Positions 18,926 through 27,738 of a stretch of 58,085 bases of DNA are shown in pieces (positions within the stretch are counted from its first letter, which is position 1; every line of letters starts with the position of its first letter). Under the pieces are notes generated by a model. That model had not been told where the DNA came from. It saw only the letters and a program-made list of their open reading frames with translations, and did no database searches. Location: assembly GCA_902598295.1 (NCBI GenBank), contig CACKBA010000005.1, forward strand, positions 1-58,085, in the 5' to 3' direction. Origin of the DNA: an uncultured Bacteroidota bacterium (lineage in GTDB: Bacteria > Bacteroidota > Bacteroidia > Flavobacteriales > Flavobacteriaceae). The position numbers and the translations under genes were made by a program.

Positions 18926-19510
18926 GTGGAACATGCCCAAGATTATTTTATTCACGAAAGTGCTATTGTGGATACCCCCTCAAAAATTGGTAAAGGAACC
19001 AAAATTTGGCATTTCAGTCATATTATGCAAAACTCTGTAATAGGCCTAAATTGTAATATTGGTCAAAATGTAGTGGTTTCACCATATGTAACTTTAGGTA
19101 ACAATGTAAAAGTTCAAAATAATGTATCAATTTATACTGGCGTCACATGTAATGATGATGTTTTTCTTGGACCCTCAATGGTATTTACAAATATCATTAA
19201 CCCAAGAAGTGCTATTATTCGGAGAGATAAATATGTTGAAACTCTTGTTGATAAAGGCGCATCAATTGGAGCTAATGCAACTATAATTTGTGGAAATAAA
19301 ATAGGAAAATATTCTCTAATTGGGGCTGGATCAGTAGTTACTAAAGATGTATTGAATTATTCACTTGTCGTAGGAAACCCAGCAAGGCACATTGGGTGGG
19401 TTAGTGAGTATGGTCATAAATTAATATTTAATTCTGATGGAATGGCAACATGTCCAGAAAGTGGTGACAGGTACTCATTGACTGAAAATATGGTAGTAAA
19501 AATAGTATGA
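18926..19510 (+). CDS. Hexapeptide N-acetyltransferase, WbpD/WlbB-like
   Basis: 194 residues made of left-handed beta-helix hexapeptide repeats (IGKGTKIWHFSHI, IGLNCNIGQNVVV, LGNNVKVQNNVSI, IGANATIICGNKIG). The sequence follows the UDP-2-acetamido-3-amino-2,3-dideoxyglucuronate N-acetyltransferase pattern, including NPRSAIIRRDKY. It would acetylate the 3-amino group made by the upstream aminotransferase. The start is GTG at 18926, since no ATG is available. It overlaps the next gene by 4 bases. Confidence 0.88.
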   Translation: MEHAQDYFIHESAIVDTPSKIGKGTKIWHFSHIMQNSVIGLNCNIGQNVVVSPYVTLGNNVKVQNNVSIYTGVTCNDDVFLGPSMVFTNIINPRSAIIRRDKYVETLVDKGASIGANATIICGNKIGKYSLIGAGSVVTKDVLNYSLVVGNPARHIGWVSEYGHKLIFNSDGMATCPESGDRYSLTENMVVKIV

Positions 19511-20487
19511 AGATGAAAAATTTTACAATAATTGGTGTTGCAGGATATATAGCGCCTAGGCATTTAAAAGCAATAAAGGATACTAATAATAATTTGTTAG
19601 CTGCCTTAGATCCTTGTGATAATGTGGGGGTAATAGACTCTTTTTTTCCAAAATGTGATTTTTTCACTGAGCCTGAAAGATTTGACAGGCACATCGAAAA
19701 GTTAAAATATGAACAAAATATGTCTGTTGATTATATGACGGTATGTACACCTAATTTCATGCATGATTCTCACATTAGAATGGCTTTGAGGCGAGAGGCT
19801 GATGCTATTTGTGAAAAGCCATTGGTTTTGAATCCATGGAATCTGGATTCTTTACAAAAAGTTGAATCCAAATCTGGAAAAAAAATTTGGACTGTCTTAC
19901 AATTAAGACACCACGATAGTATACAAAAACTTAAAAAAATGGTTGATAACTCACCACCCGAAAAAATATTTGATATTGATTTAACATATATCACATCAAG
20001 GGGCAAATGGTATTATACATCATGGAAAGGAGATTCCAGTAAGTCTGGTGGTATAGCAACTAATATAGGTGTACATTTTTTTGATATGCTTTCATGGATT
20101 TTTGGAGATGTAAAAAATAATACAGTTCATATACATACCCATGACAGAGCAGCTGGATTTTTAGATTTTAAAAAAGCTAGAGTAAGATGGTTTTTATCAA
20201 TAAATTCTGATTTACTTCCTGCCGAAATTAAGCAGAAAAATCAAACTACTTACAGGTCAATATCAATTGAATCAAAAGAATTGGAGTTTAGTAATGGATT
20301 TAATGATTTACATACAGAAGTTTACAAAAATATTTTGAAATCTAATGGATATGGTTTAGAAGATGCTCGTAAGGCAATTGATATTGTTCATGAGATTAGA
20401 TCGAAAAAAACTGTTGGTTTAAAGGGTGATTATCACCCTTTTGCAAAAAACAAACTATCAGTCCATCCTTTTTCAAGAAATCTATAA
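19507..20487 (+). CDS. Gfo/Idh/MocA oxidoreductase, WbpB/WlbA-like
   Basis: 326 residues. The N-terminus FTIIGVAGYIAPRHLKAIKD, the cofactor-domain ICEKPLVLNPWNL and the C-terminal KNKLSVHPFSRNL follow the WbpB/WlbA pattern. That enzyme oxidises UDP-GlcNAcA at C3 to the 3-keto sugar used by the WbpE aminotransferase. The ATGA overlap with the acetyltransferase gene shows tight coupling. Together with the neighbouring genes it defines a UDP-2,3-diacetamido-2,3-dideoxyglucuronate route. Confidence 0.88.
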   Translation: MKMKNFTIIGVAGYIAPRHLKAIKDTNNNLLAALDPCDNVGVIDSFFPKCDFFTEPERFDRHIEKLKYEQNMSVDYMTVCTPNFMHDSHIRMALRREADAICEKPLVLNPWNLDSLQKVESKSGKKIWTVLQLRHHDSIQKLKKMVDNSPPEKIFDIDLTYITSRGKWYYTSWKGDSSKSGGIATNIGVHFFDMLSWIFGDVKNNTVHIHTHDRAAGFLDFKKARVRWFLSINSDLLPAEIKQKNQTTYRSISIESKELEFSNGFNDLHTEVYKNILKSNGYGLEDARKAIDIVHEIRSKKTVGLKGDYHPFAKNKLSVHPFSRNL

Positions 20488-20497
20488 TATTAAAATA

Positions 20498-21688
20498 ATG
20501 AAAATACCATTTAAAGATTTAAATGTCATAAACCATCCTTACACAACACTTTTACACAAGCAACCATACAGAGTTTGTTCTAAGACTATAATGGACACAT
20601 CAGACATTGATATACAATTTGATAAAGATGGAGTAAGTAATCATTATTACTTGTATCAGGACTTTAAAAAAGAGTGGTATACAAAAGATCCACAAGAAAT
20701 TCTAATGGATTCTGTTAAGAAAATAAAAGAAAAAAGAAAAAATAAAGAATATGATTGTATACTTGGTATTAGTGGTGGTATTGATAGTTCTTTTTTAGCC
20801 CACTATGCAACTAAAATTTTAGGATTAAAAGTTTTACTTCTTCACGTTGATACTGGTTGGAATTCTGAAATTGCTGTTCAAAATATAAGAAACCTTGCAA
20901 AAAAACTTAATCTATCACTCCACACATATGTATTGGATTGGGAAGTAATTAAGGATTTACAGAGGTCATTTTTCTTTTCCTCTGTTGCAAACCTAGATAT
21001 TCCACAAGACCACGCCTTTACTGCATGTATGTACAATGAGGCAAATAAAAATAAAATAAATTATATTTTAAGTGGTGGAAATATGACAACAGAGTCAATA
21101 CTTCCAAACTCTTATGGGTACGATTCAAACGATTCCATTCACCTAATTGATGTACACAAAAAATTTGGTTTGAAAAAACTAAAAGATTACCCAGTTTTTA
21201 CACTTTACAAGAGGTTTTTTTATTATCCTTTAATAAAGTCAATCAAGACATTCAGACCACTTGATTACATTGAATATAATAAAAATGATGCTCAGTCGTT
21301 ACTCATGAAGGAATATGGTTGGCGTTCCTATGGTCAAAAGCATCATGAATCAAGATTTACTAAATTTTTTCAAAACCATTACTTACCTAAAAAATTTGGT
21401 TTTGATAAGAGAAAAGCACACCTGTCAAGCCTAATTTCATCAGGACAACTAACACGAAAAAATGCTATAAAAGAATTCAATAAACCACTCTATGACTTAA
21501 ATGATTTGGACCTAGACAGAGAGTATTTTATTAAAAAACTTGATTTAACTCAAAACAAATATGATGAAGTTATGAATATGAAACCTAAATTCTATTACGA
21601 TTATAAGTCCTATCACAAGCTTTATAATTTTTTAAGAAAAAATAGTAAATGGTTTACATACATAAAAAAGTCATTGAATAAAATGTAA
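20498..21688 (+). CDS. N-acetyl sugar amidotransferase, WbuX/WbpG/PseA family (zinc-cysteine-poor copy)
   Basis: 396 residues. The PP-loop ATP pyrophosphatase motif GISGGIDSS is at about 90-98, followed by HVDTGWNSEIAVQNIRNL and SGGNMTTES. The family replaces an acetamido oxygen with nitrogen to form acetamidino sugars, using ammonia from HisH/HisF-like partners; both partners occur downstream at 25306 and 25910. Odd: the N-terminal four-cysteine zinc site seen in the copy at 34147 is reduced here to C27, with T30, S47 and Y50 at the other ligand positions. The start is ATG 20498, after the WbpB-like stop. Confidence 0.85.
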   Translation: MKIPFKDLNVINHPYTTLLHKQPYRVCSKTIMDTSDIDIQFDKDGVSNHYYLYQDFKKEWYTKDPQEILMDSVKKIKEKRKNKEYDCILGISGGIDSSFLAHYATKILGLKVLLLHVDTGWNSEIAVQNIRNLAKKLNLSLHTYVLDWEVIKDLQRSFFFSSVANLDIPQDHAFTACMYNEANKNKINYILSGGNMTTESILPNSYGYDSNDSIHLIDVHKKFGLKKLKDYPVFTLYKRFFYYPLIKSIKTFRPLDYIEYNKNDAQSLLMKEYGWRSYGQKHHESRFTKFFQNHYLPKKFGFDKRKAHLSSLISSGQLTRKNAIKEFNKPLYDLNDLDLDREYFIKKLDLTQNKYDEVMNMKPKFYYDYKSYHKLYNFLRKNSKWFTYIKKSLNKM

Positions 21689-21698
21689 ATAATTCTTG

Positions 21699-22901
21699 AT
21701 GAAATTCCGCGTAAGCGAAAGTTTAGTTTTAACCATATTATTAGTATACAACAGTACACAATCATCTGTAATTGCATTTTCCCCGATCACCTTAATTCTT
21801 TCCCTTTTATTTGCTTTGTATTTATTTATCAAGAATAAAAAGAATATTGATAAATTATTTGTTAATTTCTCCTTATTATTTTTTTTAGTAAACATTTTTC
21901 TTTTTTTTTCATTGTTAAAATTTGATATTTTTTTATCAGGATATATGTATCTAAAGTTTTTGTATGCATATTTATCAATCAAAAATATAGGTCTCGATTT
22001 TTTTAAAAACATAGTAAAAATTGGATATTATGGAGCAATTATATCTTTAACATTTTTTTCCTTTCAAATTATAAATTATGATTTCACATTCAAGTTTGTA
22101 GGTTTTTTGCAGAATAGTTTTGATTTTTTAACCTTTAGGAATGAGTCTTTTGCTAATAATATTCTATTTACTGTAAATTCTTCAGCAGAGTTTAGAAATA
22201 GTGGATTTATGTGGGAGCCAAAAGGGTTTGCAAATTTTTTAATTATTTCTATTTTCTTTCAATTAGTAATAGGAAGTTTTAAAGTATTCAATAAAAAAAT
22301 GTTAATTATGTTAATCGCTTTAATTACTACCTTTTCAACTACTGGTTTTATTGCTCTTTTTTCCCTTTTAATTTTTTATTTTTTAAATAAAAATTTAAAA
22401 ACCTCCTTAATTTTTTTCCCAATATTTATTTTGTTTTCTTCAATCATTTTTTTTAATACAGACTTCTTGTATGACAAAATAGTTTATGAGTTATCATTGA
22501 CTAAAGAATATGAAAATTTATTGTATGAAAAGAAAGACTACAAAGATGATGTATACTCGCTTGGTCGAACGGGATCATTTATTGTTGATATAAATGATTT
22601 AAAAAATCGTCCTTTTTTTGGATATGGGTTCACTAGAGAAAATAGAACTCAGAGCGACTTTGTAAAGTTGATTAGAGTTAATGGATTATCAGATTTACTT
22701 GCAGTGTATGGGATTGTAGGCTTCATTCTATATTTTTATATGCACCATATATTTTTGAAAAAAATGCAAAATCAATTGAATTTTAAATTTGCACCAATAA
22801 TACTAATCACATTAATCATAATTTATACTGCATCGACTCTAACTTCCCATCCTCTTTGGATTTCATTTCTTTTTTTGAGTTTAGTGTATAAAAAAATTTA
22901 A
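21699..22901 (+). CDS. Wzy-like O-antigen/capsule polymerase (multi-spanning membrane protein)
   Basis: 400 residues, extremely hydrophobic, with roughly ten membrane helices and a larger polar loop near residues 255-320 containing GRTGSFIVDINDLKNRPFFGYG. That loop resembles the periplasmic loop of Wzy/O-antigen ligase-type proteins (pattern RxGxxxxxxxDL...PxxGxG). Position between amidotransferase and glycosyltransferase, with a flippase two genes on, supports a polymerase role. Sequence divergence is normal in this group, so Wzy versus ligase is not settled. The ATG at 21699 is preferred over a TTG 3 bases earlier. Confidence 0.7.
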   Translation: MKFRVSESLVLTILLVYNSTQSSVIAFSPITLILSLLFALYLFIKNKKNIDKLFVNFSLLFFLVNIFLFFSLLKFDIFLSGYMYLKFLYAYLSIKNIGLDFFKNIVKIGYYGAIISLTFFSFQIINYDFTFKFVGFLQNSFDFLTFRNESFANNILFTVNSSAEFRNSGFMWEPKGFANFLIISIFFQLVIGSFKVFNKKMLIMLIALITTFSTTGFIALFSLLIFYFLNKNLKTSLIFFPIFILFSSIIFFNTDFLYDKIVYELSLTKEYENLLYEKKDYKDDVYSLGRTGSFIVDINDLKNRPFFGYGFTRENRTQSDFVKLIRVNGLSDLLAVYGIVGFILYFYMHHIFLKKMQNQLNFKFAPIILITLIIIYTASTLTSHPLWISFLFLSLVYKKI

Positions 22902-24026
22902 ATGAAAATATTAATCATAGCTTATACTGATCTTAAAATGGATCCAAGACCATACAGACAAATTAATTGTCTAAATAAGCTGTATAGTGTATATACAGTA
23001 GGTAAATCAAATTCTGGTTTGGAAAAATCTTTTTTTCCACTTAAAAAACACAGTTTTATTATAAATATGATTAGAATATTTGTACTAAAAATGGGTTTTA
23101 ACAAATGGTATTACTGGGACAAATACAAAAAAAACCTTCTAAAATTAATTGATAAAAATAATTTTGATTTAGTTATTGCACATGAAATAAAAACTCTTCC
23201 TCTAGCTCTAAGAATAGCCAAAGGAAGTCCTGTTATTTTAGATGCACACGAATATTCACCAAATAATTTTGATGATGATTTTTTATGGCGTTTTTTTTTA
23301 AAAAAACATTTTATTTGGTTGTGTAAAAGTTACCTTCCCAAGATTGATAAACTAGTATCTGTTTCACCAGGCATTGTGGATAAGTATAGCAGTGAATTTA
23401 ATACAAAATCAATTTTATTAACCAACGCAGCGAATTATTTTAAATCTCTAAAACCCAAAATTGTTTCAGAAACCAAAATAAAAATAATCTATCATGGTCT
23501 ACTATCTAAATCAAGACGTATTGACTTGTTTATCGATATGATGAGATATTTAGATAATGATATATATGAGTTAACATTGATGCTTGTCTCTGGGACTTAT
23601 GAAAAACTTCTGTATAAAAAATTAAAGAAAAAAGCGAAGGGTCTAAACATAAAATTTGAGAAACCTGTAAAAAGGAAAAATTTAATTAAATTTTCAAATA
23701 AATTTGATTTAGGTTTATGTTTTTTTCAGCCTATTAATTTCAATCTAAAATATGCATTGCCTAATAAATTCTTTGAACTTATTCAGTCAAGAGTAGCCGT
23801 TGTTATTGGTCCTGACATTGAAATGTCTAAATATGTAAAAAAATATAAAATTGGTATAATATCTAAAGATTGGAGTGCTAAATCGCTGGCTAACATCATT
23901 GCAAATACAAATAAAGAACAAATTATGTTTCACAAGGTCCAATGTCACAAAAATGCAATGAAACTATCCTCAATTAACAATAATAAATTTTTCATAAAAA
24001 CCATTGAATCTTATGATAAAAATTAG
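22902..24026 (+). CDS. Glycosyltransferase, GT4-like (GT-B fold)
   Basis: 374 residues. The N-terminal domain has DLVIAHEIKTLPLALRIA and VILDAHEYSPNN; the C-terminal domain has KIIYHGLLSKSRRIDLFIDM and a late FELIQSRVAVVIG segment like the donor-binding region of GT4 enzymes. The donor and acceptor cannot be read from the sequence. It starts directly after the polymerase stop and overlaps the flippase gene by 14 bases. Confidence 0.75.
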   Translation: MKILIIAYTDLKMDPRPYRQINCLNKLYSVYTVGKSNSGLEKSFFPLKKHSFIINMIRIFVLKMGFNKWYYWDKYKKNLLKLIDKNNFDLVIAHEIKTLPLALRIAKGSPVILDAHEYSPNNFDDDFLWRFFLKKHFIWLCKSYLPKIDKLVSVSPGIVDKYSSEFNTKSILLTNAANYFKSLKPKIVSETKIKIIYHGLLSKSRRIDLFIDMMRYLDNDIYELTLMLVSGTYEKLLYKKLKKKAKGLNIKFEKPVKRKNLIKFSNKFDLGLCFFQPINFNLKYALPNKFFELIQSRVAVVIGPDIEMSKYVKKYKIGIISKDWSAKSLANIIANTNKEQIMFHKVQCHKNAMKLSSINNNKFFIKTIESYDKN

Positions 24027-25245
24027 TGATTATTTAAGAAATATTTTTACCATGATTACGGGTGCTTTTGTTGCTCAGTTAATTCTTATACTTGGATCAC
24101 TTGCAATTACTAGAATATATAAACCAGAAGATTTAGGATTAATTGCATTATTCCTCTCTTTAGTTAATATTGTTAGTGTTATATCTACTGGACAGTTTGA
24201 ACATTCTATTATTTTACCGAAAAGAAATATAGATGCTTACAATTTAATTTTTTATACATGTTTTCTAGTTCTCGTAGTCTGCGGTTTTTGTTTTATTATG
24301 ATTTTACCTTTCACAACTGAAATTTCAAATTTTTTAAATCAAGATAATTTTGATACGTGGTTATATTTTTTACCAATTATGGTTGTTTTAAATGCTTTTT
24401 TTTATGTTTTCAGAGCATGGTTAATAAGAAAAAAGAACTTTAATCGTATTACAAAAGGAACTGTATTAAAATCTGTAATTTTAAATACCATTATCATAAC
24501 AGGAGGATTGTATATTGCCAATCCCATATTTTTTTTAATTGGTAATTTAGTTGCACAATTCTCTGAGACCCTTTATTTATATATAAAAATTGAAAAAACT
24601 AAAACAGATTTAAGCGTACTCAACGCTAAAGTTCTTTTAAAAGAATACAAAAATTTTCCAACTTTTCTATTACCTGCCGAACTTATTAACACTTATACAA
24701 GTCAAAACCCTATAATTTTATTAAACCTTTTTTTTGGTGCATCAACAGTTGGGTTTTTTTCACTAACCCAAAGAGTTTTAGGGCTACCAATTAAATTGAT
24801 TTCAAATACAACGAGGGAAGTATTTAAACAACGTGCCACTGAAGAATTTAATAACCACGGAAATTGTAGAAAATCTTTTGGTGAAACCTTCAAATTATTA
24901 TTTTTTGTATCACTTGTTCCTGCCATTATATTATATTTTTTATCACCAGTTTTATTTTCCTTTTTCTTTGGAAGTGATTGGGTAATATCTGGGTTATACG
25001 CTAAATATTTATTAATTATGTTTTGTTTTCAATTTTCTGTTAGCCCACTTTCTTATGTTCTATTTATTAGGAATAAACAAAAATATGATATGTACTGGCA
25101 GATTGGATTGCTCATTTTTACTACAATTGGAATTCTTGTTGGTGTTTACTTTGATTCAGCCGATATCTCAATTATTGGATATAGTATTACTTATGCTTTT
25201 ATGTACCTAGTTTACCTTAAATTAATTTATGATGCTTCGAAATAG
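24013..25245 (+). CDS. Polysaccharide flippase (Wzx/oligosaccharide flippase family)
   Basis: 410 residues with about twelve predicted membrane helices. The opening MITGAFVAQLILILGSLAITRIYKPEDLG is typical of Wzx/RfbX proteins: a first helix pair and an RxYxPxDxG turn. Later FFGASTVGFFSLTQRVLGLP matches the second-half repeat. It would flip lipid-linked repeat units across the inner membrane. The ATG at 24013 is used; a TTG at 24004 is in frame. Its end precedes a 60-base gap with a promoter-like element before the HisH-like gene. Confidence 0.82.
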   Translation: MIKISDYLRNIFTMITGAFVAQLILILGSLAITRIYKPEDLGLIALFLSLVNIVSVISTGQFEHSIILPKRNIDAYNLIFYTCFLVLVVCGFCFIMILPFTTEISNFLNQDNFDTWLYFLPIMVVLNAFFYVFRAWLIRKKNFNRITKGTVLKSVILNTIIITGGLYIANPIFFLIGNLVAQFSETLYLYIKIEKTKTDLSVLNAKVLLKEYKNFPTFLLPAELINTYTSQNPIILLNLFFGASTVGFFSLTQRVLGLPIKLISNTTREVFKQRATEEFNNHGNCRKSFGETFKLLFFVSLVPAIILYFLSPVLFSFFFGSDWVISGLYAKYLLIMFCFQFSVSPLSYVLFIRNKQKYDMYWQIGLLIFTTIGILVGVYFDSADISIIGYSITYAFMYLVYLKLIYDASK

Positions 25246-25278
25246 TATATATAAAAGTGTAATGAAATAATTAAGTAT

Positions 25279-25286
25279 TATATTTG
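25279..25286 (+). promoter_or_regulatory. Bacteroidetes-type -7 element before the HisH-like gene
   Basis: TATATTTG matches TAnnTTTG and ends 19 bases before the ATG at 25306. This 60-base gap is one of the few breaks in the polysaccharide locus, so an internal promoter for the second half is plausible. Confidence 0.35.
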
Positions 25287-25305
25287 AAAAACTCCAACTT
25301 TAAAT

Positions 25306-25917
25306 ATGATAGTTATTGTTGATTATGGACTTGGCAACCTTCGATCAATTTACAAATCATGTAAAAAATACACCAAAGAGGTTATAATTTCATCTTCTAA
25401 AGATGAAATTCTCAAATCAAAAAAAATCATCCTACCGGGTGTAGGTCAATTCAAAACAGCAATGGAAAATTTAAAGAGTTTAGATTTAATACCTACTTTA
25501 AATTCTCATGTTTCAATGAATAAACCAATTCTTGGTATTTGCCTAGGCATGCAAATAATGACAAATTTTAGTGAGGAAGGTGAGGTAAAAGGTCTTGGTT
25601 GGATTAATGCGAATACAAAAAAATTTAATGTTAAAATGAGAATTCCTCAGGTTGGTTGGAATTCTGTACACGTTCTAAAATCCAATAATTTGTTGGATAA
25701 AAAAGATTTAAGCAAAATTAGAAATGAATTTTTTTTTGTTCACTCTTACCATGTAGAATTAGTTAATTTGAAAGACGGTTTATTTGAAACTACATATTCA
25801 AATAAAAAATTTATTTCAGGTTTTAGTTCAAAAAATATATATGGAGTTCAATTCCATCCGGAGAAAAGCTATGATGTAGGTGAAAAATTAATTTCAAATT
25901 TTATCTTGGATGTTTAG
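25306..25917 (+). CDS. HisH-like glutamine amidotransferase (WbuY/HisH2 type)
   Basis: 203 residues, class I glutaminase. The opening VDYGLGNLRS, oxyanion PGVGQF, nucleophile Cys79 in LGICLGMQ and the catalytic His/Glu in QFHPEKS are intact. It resembles the glutaminase half of imidazole glycerol phosphate synthase, but no other his gene is near. It sits with a HisF-like gene and a WbuX-type amidotransferase. In such trios it is thought to release ammonia from glutamine for sugar amidation. It overlaps the next gene by 8 bases. Confidence 0.85.
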   Translation: MIVIVDYGLGNLRSIYKSCKKYTKEVIISSSKDEILKSKKIILPGVGQFKTAMENLKSLDLIPTLNSHVSMNKPILGICLGMQIMTNFSEEGEVKGLGWINANTKKFNVKMRIPQVGWNSVHVLKSNNLLDKKDLSKIRNEFFFVHSYHVELVNLKDGLFETTYSNKKFISGFSSKNIYGVQFHPEKSYDVGEKLISNFILDV

Positions 25918-26650
25918 AAGAAGGAAAACTCCAGTTCTGTTACTTAAAGACCAAGGTCTGGTTAAAACAATAAAATTTGATAAAAAAAATTCTAAGTATG
26001 TAGGAGATCCAATAAATGCAGTAAAAATATTTAATGACTTCCAAGCAGATGAGTTAATTTTTTTGGATATTGAAGCAACTTCACAAAAACGAACGATTAG
26101 TCTTGATATTGTAAAAAACATTGGTGATGAGGCTTTTATGCCCTTTGCAGTAGGTGGAGGAATTGATAATTTAAAACAAGTTGAAAGCATACTAAAATTA
26201 GGTGCAGAAAGGGTTATAATTAATTCAGCTTCTTTTAAAAATCCCAACCTAGTTGGAAATATTGTAAAGGAATTCGGATCATCAACTGTAATAGTTGCTA
26301 TTGACTTGAAGAAAAATTTTTTTGGAAAATATGTTTTATACACAAATTGTGGGAAATCAAAGTCCCGCTACCCATTAACTGATTATTTAAAATTTATTGA
26401 AGATCAAGGTGCAGGTGAAATTTTTGTTCAATCAATTTCAAATGATGGAACTTATAAGGGTTATGATTTAGATATGATTAATTTCGTTTTGAAAAATACT
26501 CATACTCCAATTATACCTTGTGGTGGTTGTTCATCATTTAAAGAGTTTGAAAAAATGGAAAAAATAGAAGGTATTAACTCCTATGCTGCAGGTAGTGTTT
26601 TTGTTTTTTTTGGACCTAGAAAAGCGGTACTAATTAACTATCCTGAATAA
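25910..26650 (+). CDS. HisF-like (beta/alpha)8 protein of sugar amidation (WbuZ/HisF2 type)
   Basis: 246 residues, HisF fold: GDPINAVKIFND, VGGGIDNL, VIINSASFKNP, GSSTVIVAIDLK and the late IIPCGGCSSF strand. In true HisF the catalytic general acid/base is Asp11 in CLDVKDG. Here residues 8-14 read PVLLLKD, so position 11 is Leu, while the second catalytic Asp (IDLK, D132) remains. This fits the WbuZ/HisF2 branch, whose role is to pass ammonia to a WbuX partner rather than to make imidazole glycerol phosphate. It overlaps the HisH-like gene by 8 bases and shares one base with the next gene. Confidence 0.85.
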   Translation: MFRRRKTPVLLLKDQGLVKTIKFDKKNSKYVGDPINAVKIFNDFQADELIFLDIEATSQKRTISLDIVKNIGDEAFMPFAVGGGIDNLKQVESILKLGAERVIINSASFKNPNLVGNIVKEFGSSTVIVAIDLKKNFFGKYVLYTNCGKSKSRYPLTDYLKFIEDQGAGEIFVQSISNDGTYKGYDLDMINFVLKNTHTPIIPCGGCSSFKEFEKMEKIEGINSYAAGSVFVFFGPRKAVLINYPE

Positions 26651-27738
26651 TGAAAATCTTGGTTGATATAGGACATCCTGCACATGTTCATTACTTTAGA
26701 AATTTTATTAAAAAAATAAAGAAGCATAATAATCAAATATTGATAATAGCTAGAAACAAAGATGTTACCCATGAATTATTAAAAACTTATGATTTAAAGT
26801 ATGTTTCAAGAGGCAAGGGAGGAAATAATATTTTTAGTAAAATTTTATATTTTCCATATGCTGTTTTCAAAATATTAAAAGAAGCAACTAAATTCAGACC
26901 AGATTTTTATTTAAGTTTTGCTTCACCGTATGTTCCTATTGCCTCATTATTCTTAAAAAAACCAGTAATTACAGTGGATGATACAGAAAACGATTGGTTA
27001 AGTCATATGTTCTATTCACCATTTTCAGATTTAATTATAACACCAATTTTCTTTAAAAAAAATTTTGGTAAGAATCATATTAAAATAAATACTCTATTTG
27101 AACTGGGAAGTATACATCCTAAGTATTTTAAACCAGATAAAAATTTCAAGAAAAAAATTGGATTAAAGGATTCGGAGAATTATGTTGTATTAAGATTTGT
27201 TAATTGGAACGCTACTCATGATATTAATGAAGAGGGATTCAATTTAAAATCAAAAAAAAATATTGTTGAAATTCTTTCAAAATATGCAAAGGTGTTAATT
27301 TCATCAGAGGGAGAACTTCCAAATGAGTTAAATAAGTTTAAAATTAAAATACCCGTTGATCAAGCACATAATTTATTGAAACATGCCGCATTATATGTTG
27401 GTGAGTCTGGAACAATGGCGGTTGAGGCCTCAATGTTAGGTACGCCTTCTATTTTGTATTCATCTTTAGCAAAAAAGCTTGGAAATTTTATATCTCTTTC
27501 TGAAGAATTTTCCCTTTTAGAGTTATGTGATAATGAAGATGAATTAATTTCTTCAATTATAAATATTTTTGAAAATAAAAAATCAAAATTTATGTGGGAA
27601 AAAAAATCTTTAAATTTTATTTTAGAAAAAATTGATTTTACAAAATTTTTAGTTTGGTTGTTTACTAACTACCCTGAAAGTAAAAGACAACTTCTAATTG
27701 GCAGCAATCAAATTGAAAAAATTGATGACAAACTTTAA
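26650..27738 (+). CDS. DUF354-family protein (GT-B / UDP-GlcNAc 2-epimerase-like fold)
   Basis: 362 residues. The start MKILVDIGHPAHVHYFRNFI and the later YVGESGTMAVEASMLGTPSI are typical of DUF354 proteins, which resemble GT-B enzymes of the UDP-GlcNAc 2-epimerase type. The position in the locus suggests either a glycosyltransferase or a 2-epimerase giving the manno form of the diacetamido uronate (a WbpI-like step is otherwise missing here). Which of these applies cannot be told from sequence. Confidence 0.72.
   Translation: MKILVDIGHPAHVHYFRNFIKKIKKHNNQILIIARNKDVTHELLKTYDLKYVSRGKGGNNIFSKILYFPYAVFKILKEATKFRPDFYLSFASPYVPIASLFLKKPVITVDDTENDWLSHMFYSPFSDLIITPIFFKKNFGKNHIKINTLFELGSIHPKYFKPDKNFKKKIGLKDSENYVVLRFVNWNATHDINEEGFNLKSKKNIVEILSKYAKVLISSEGELPNELNKFKIKIPVDQAHNLLKHAALYVGESGTMAVEASMLGTPSILYSSLAKKLGNFISLSEEFSLLELCDNEDELISSIINIFENKKSKFMWEKKSLNFILEKIDFTKFLVWLFTNYPESKRQLLIGSNQIEKIDDKL

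Noticed and set aside
25306-26650. hisH-hisF as part of a histidine operon
   Set aside because: No other his gene is near, the surroundings are polysaccharide genes, and the HisF-like protein has Leu in place of catalytic Asp11.
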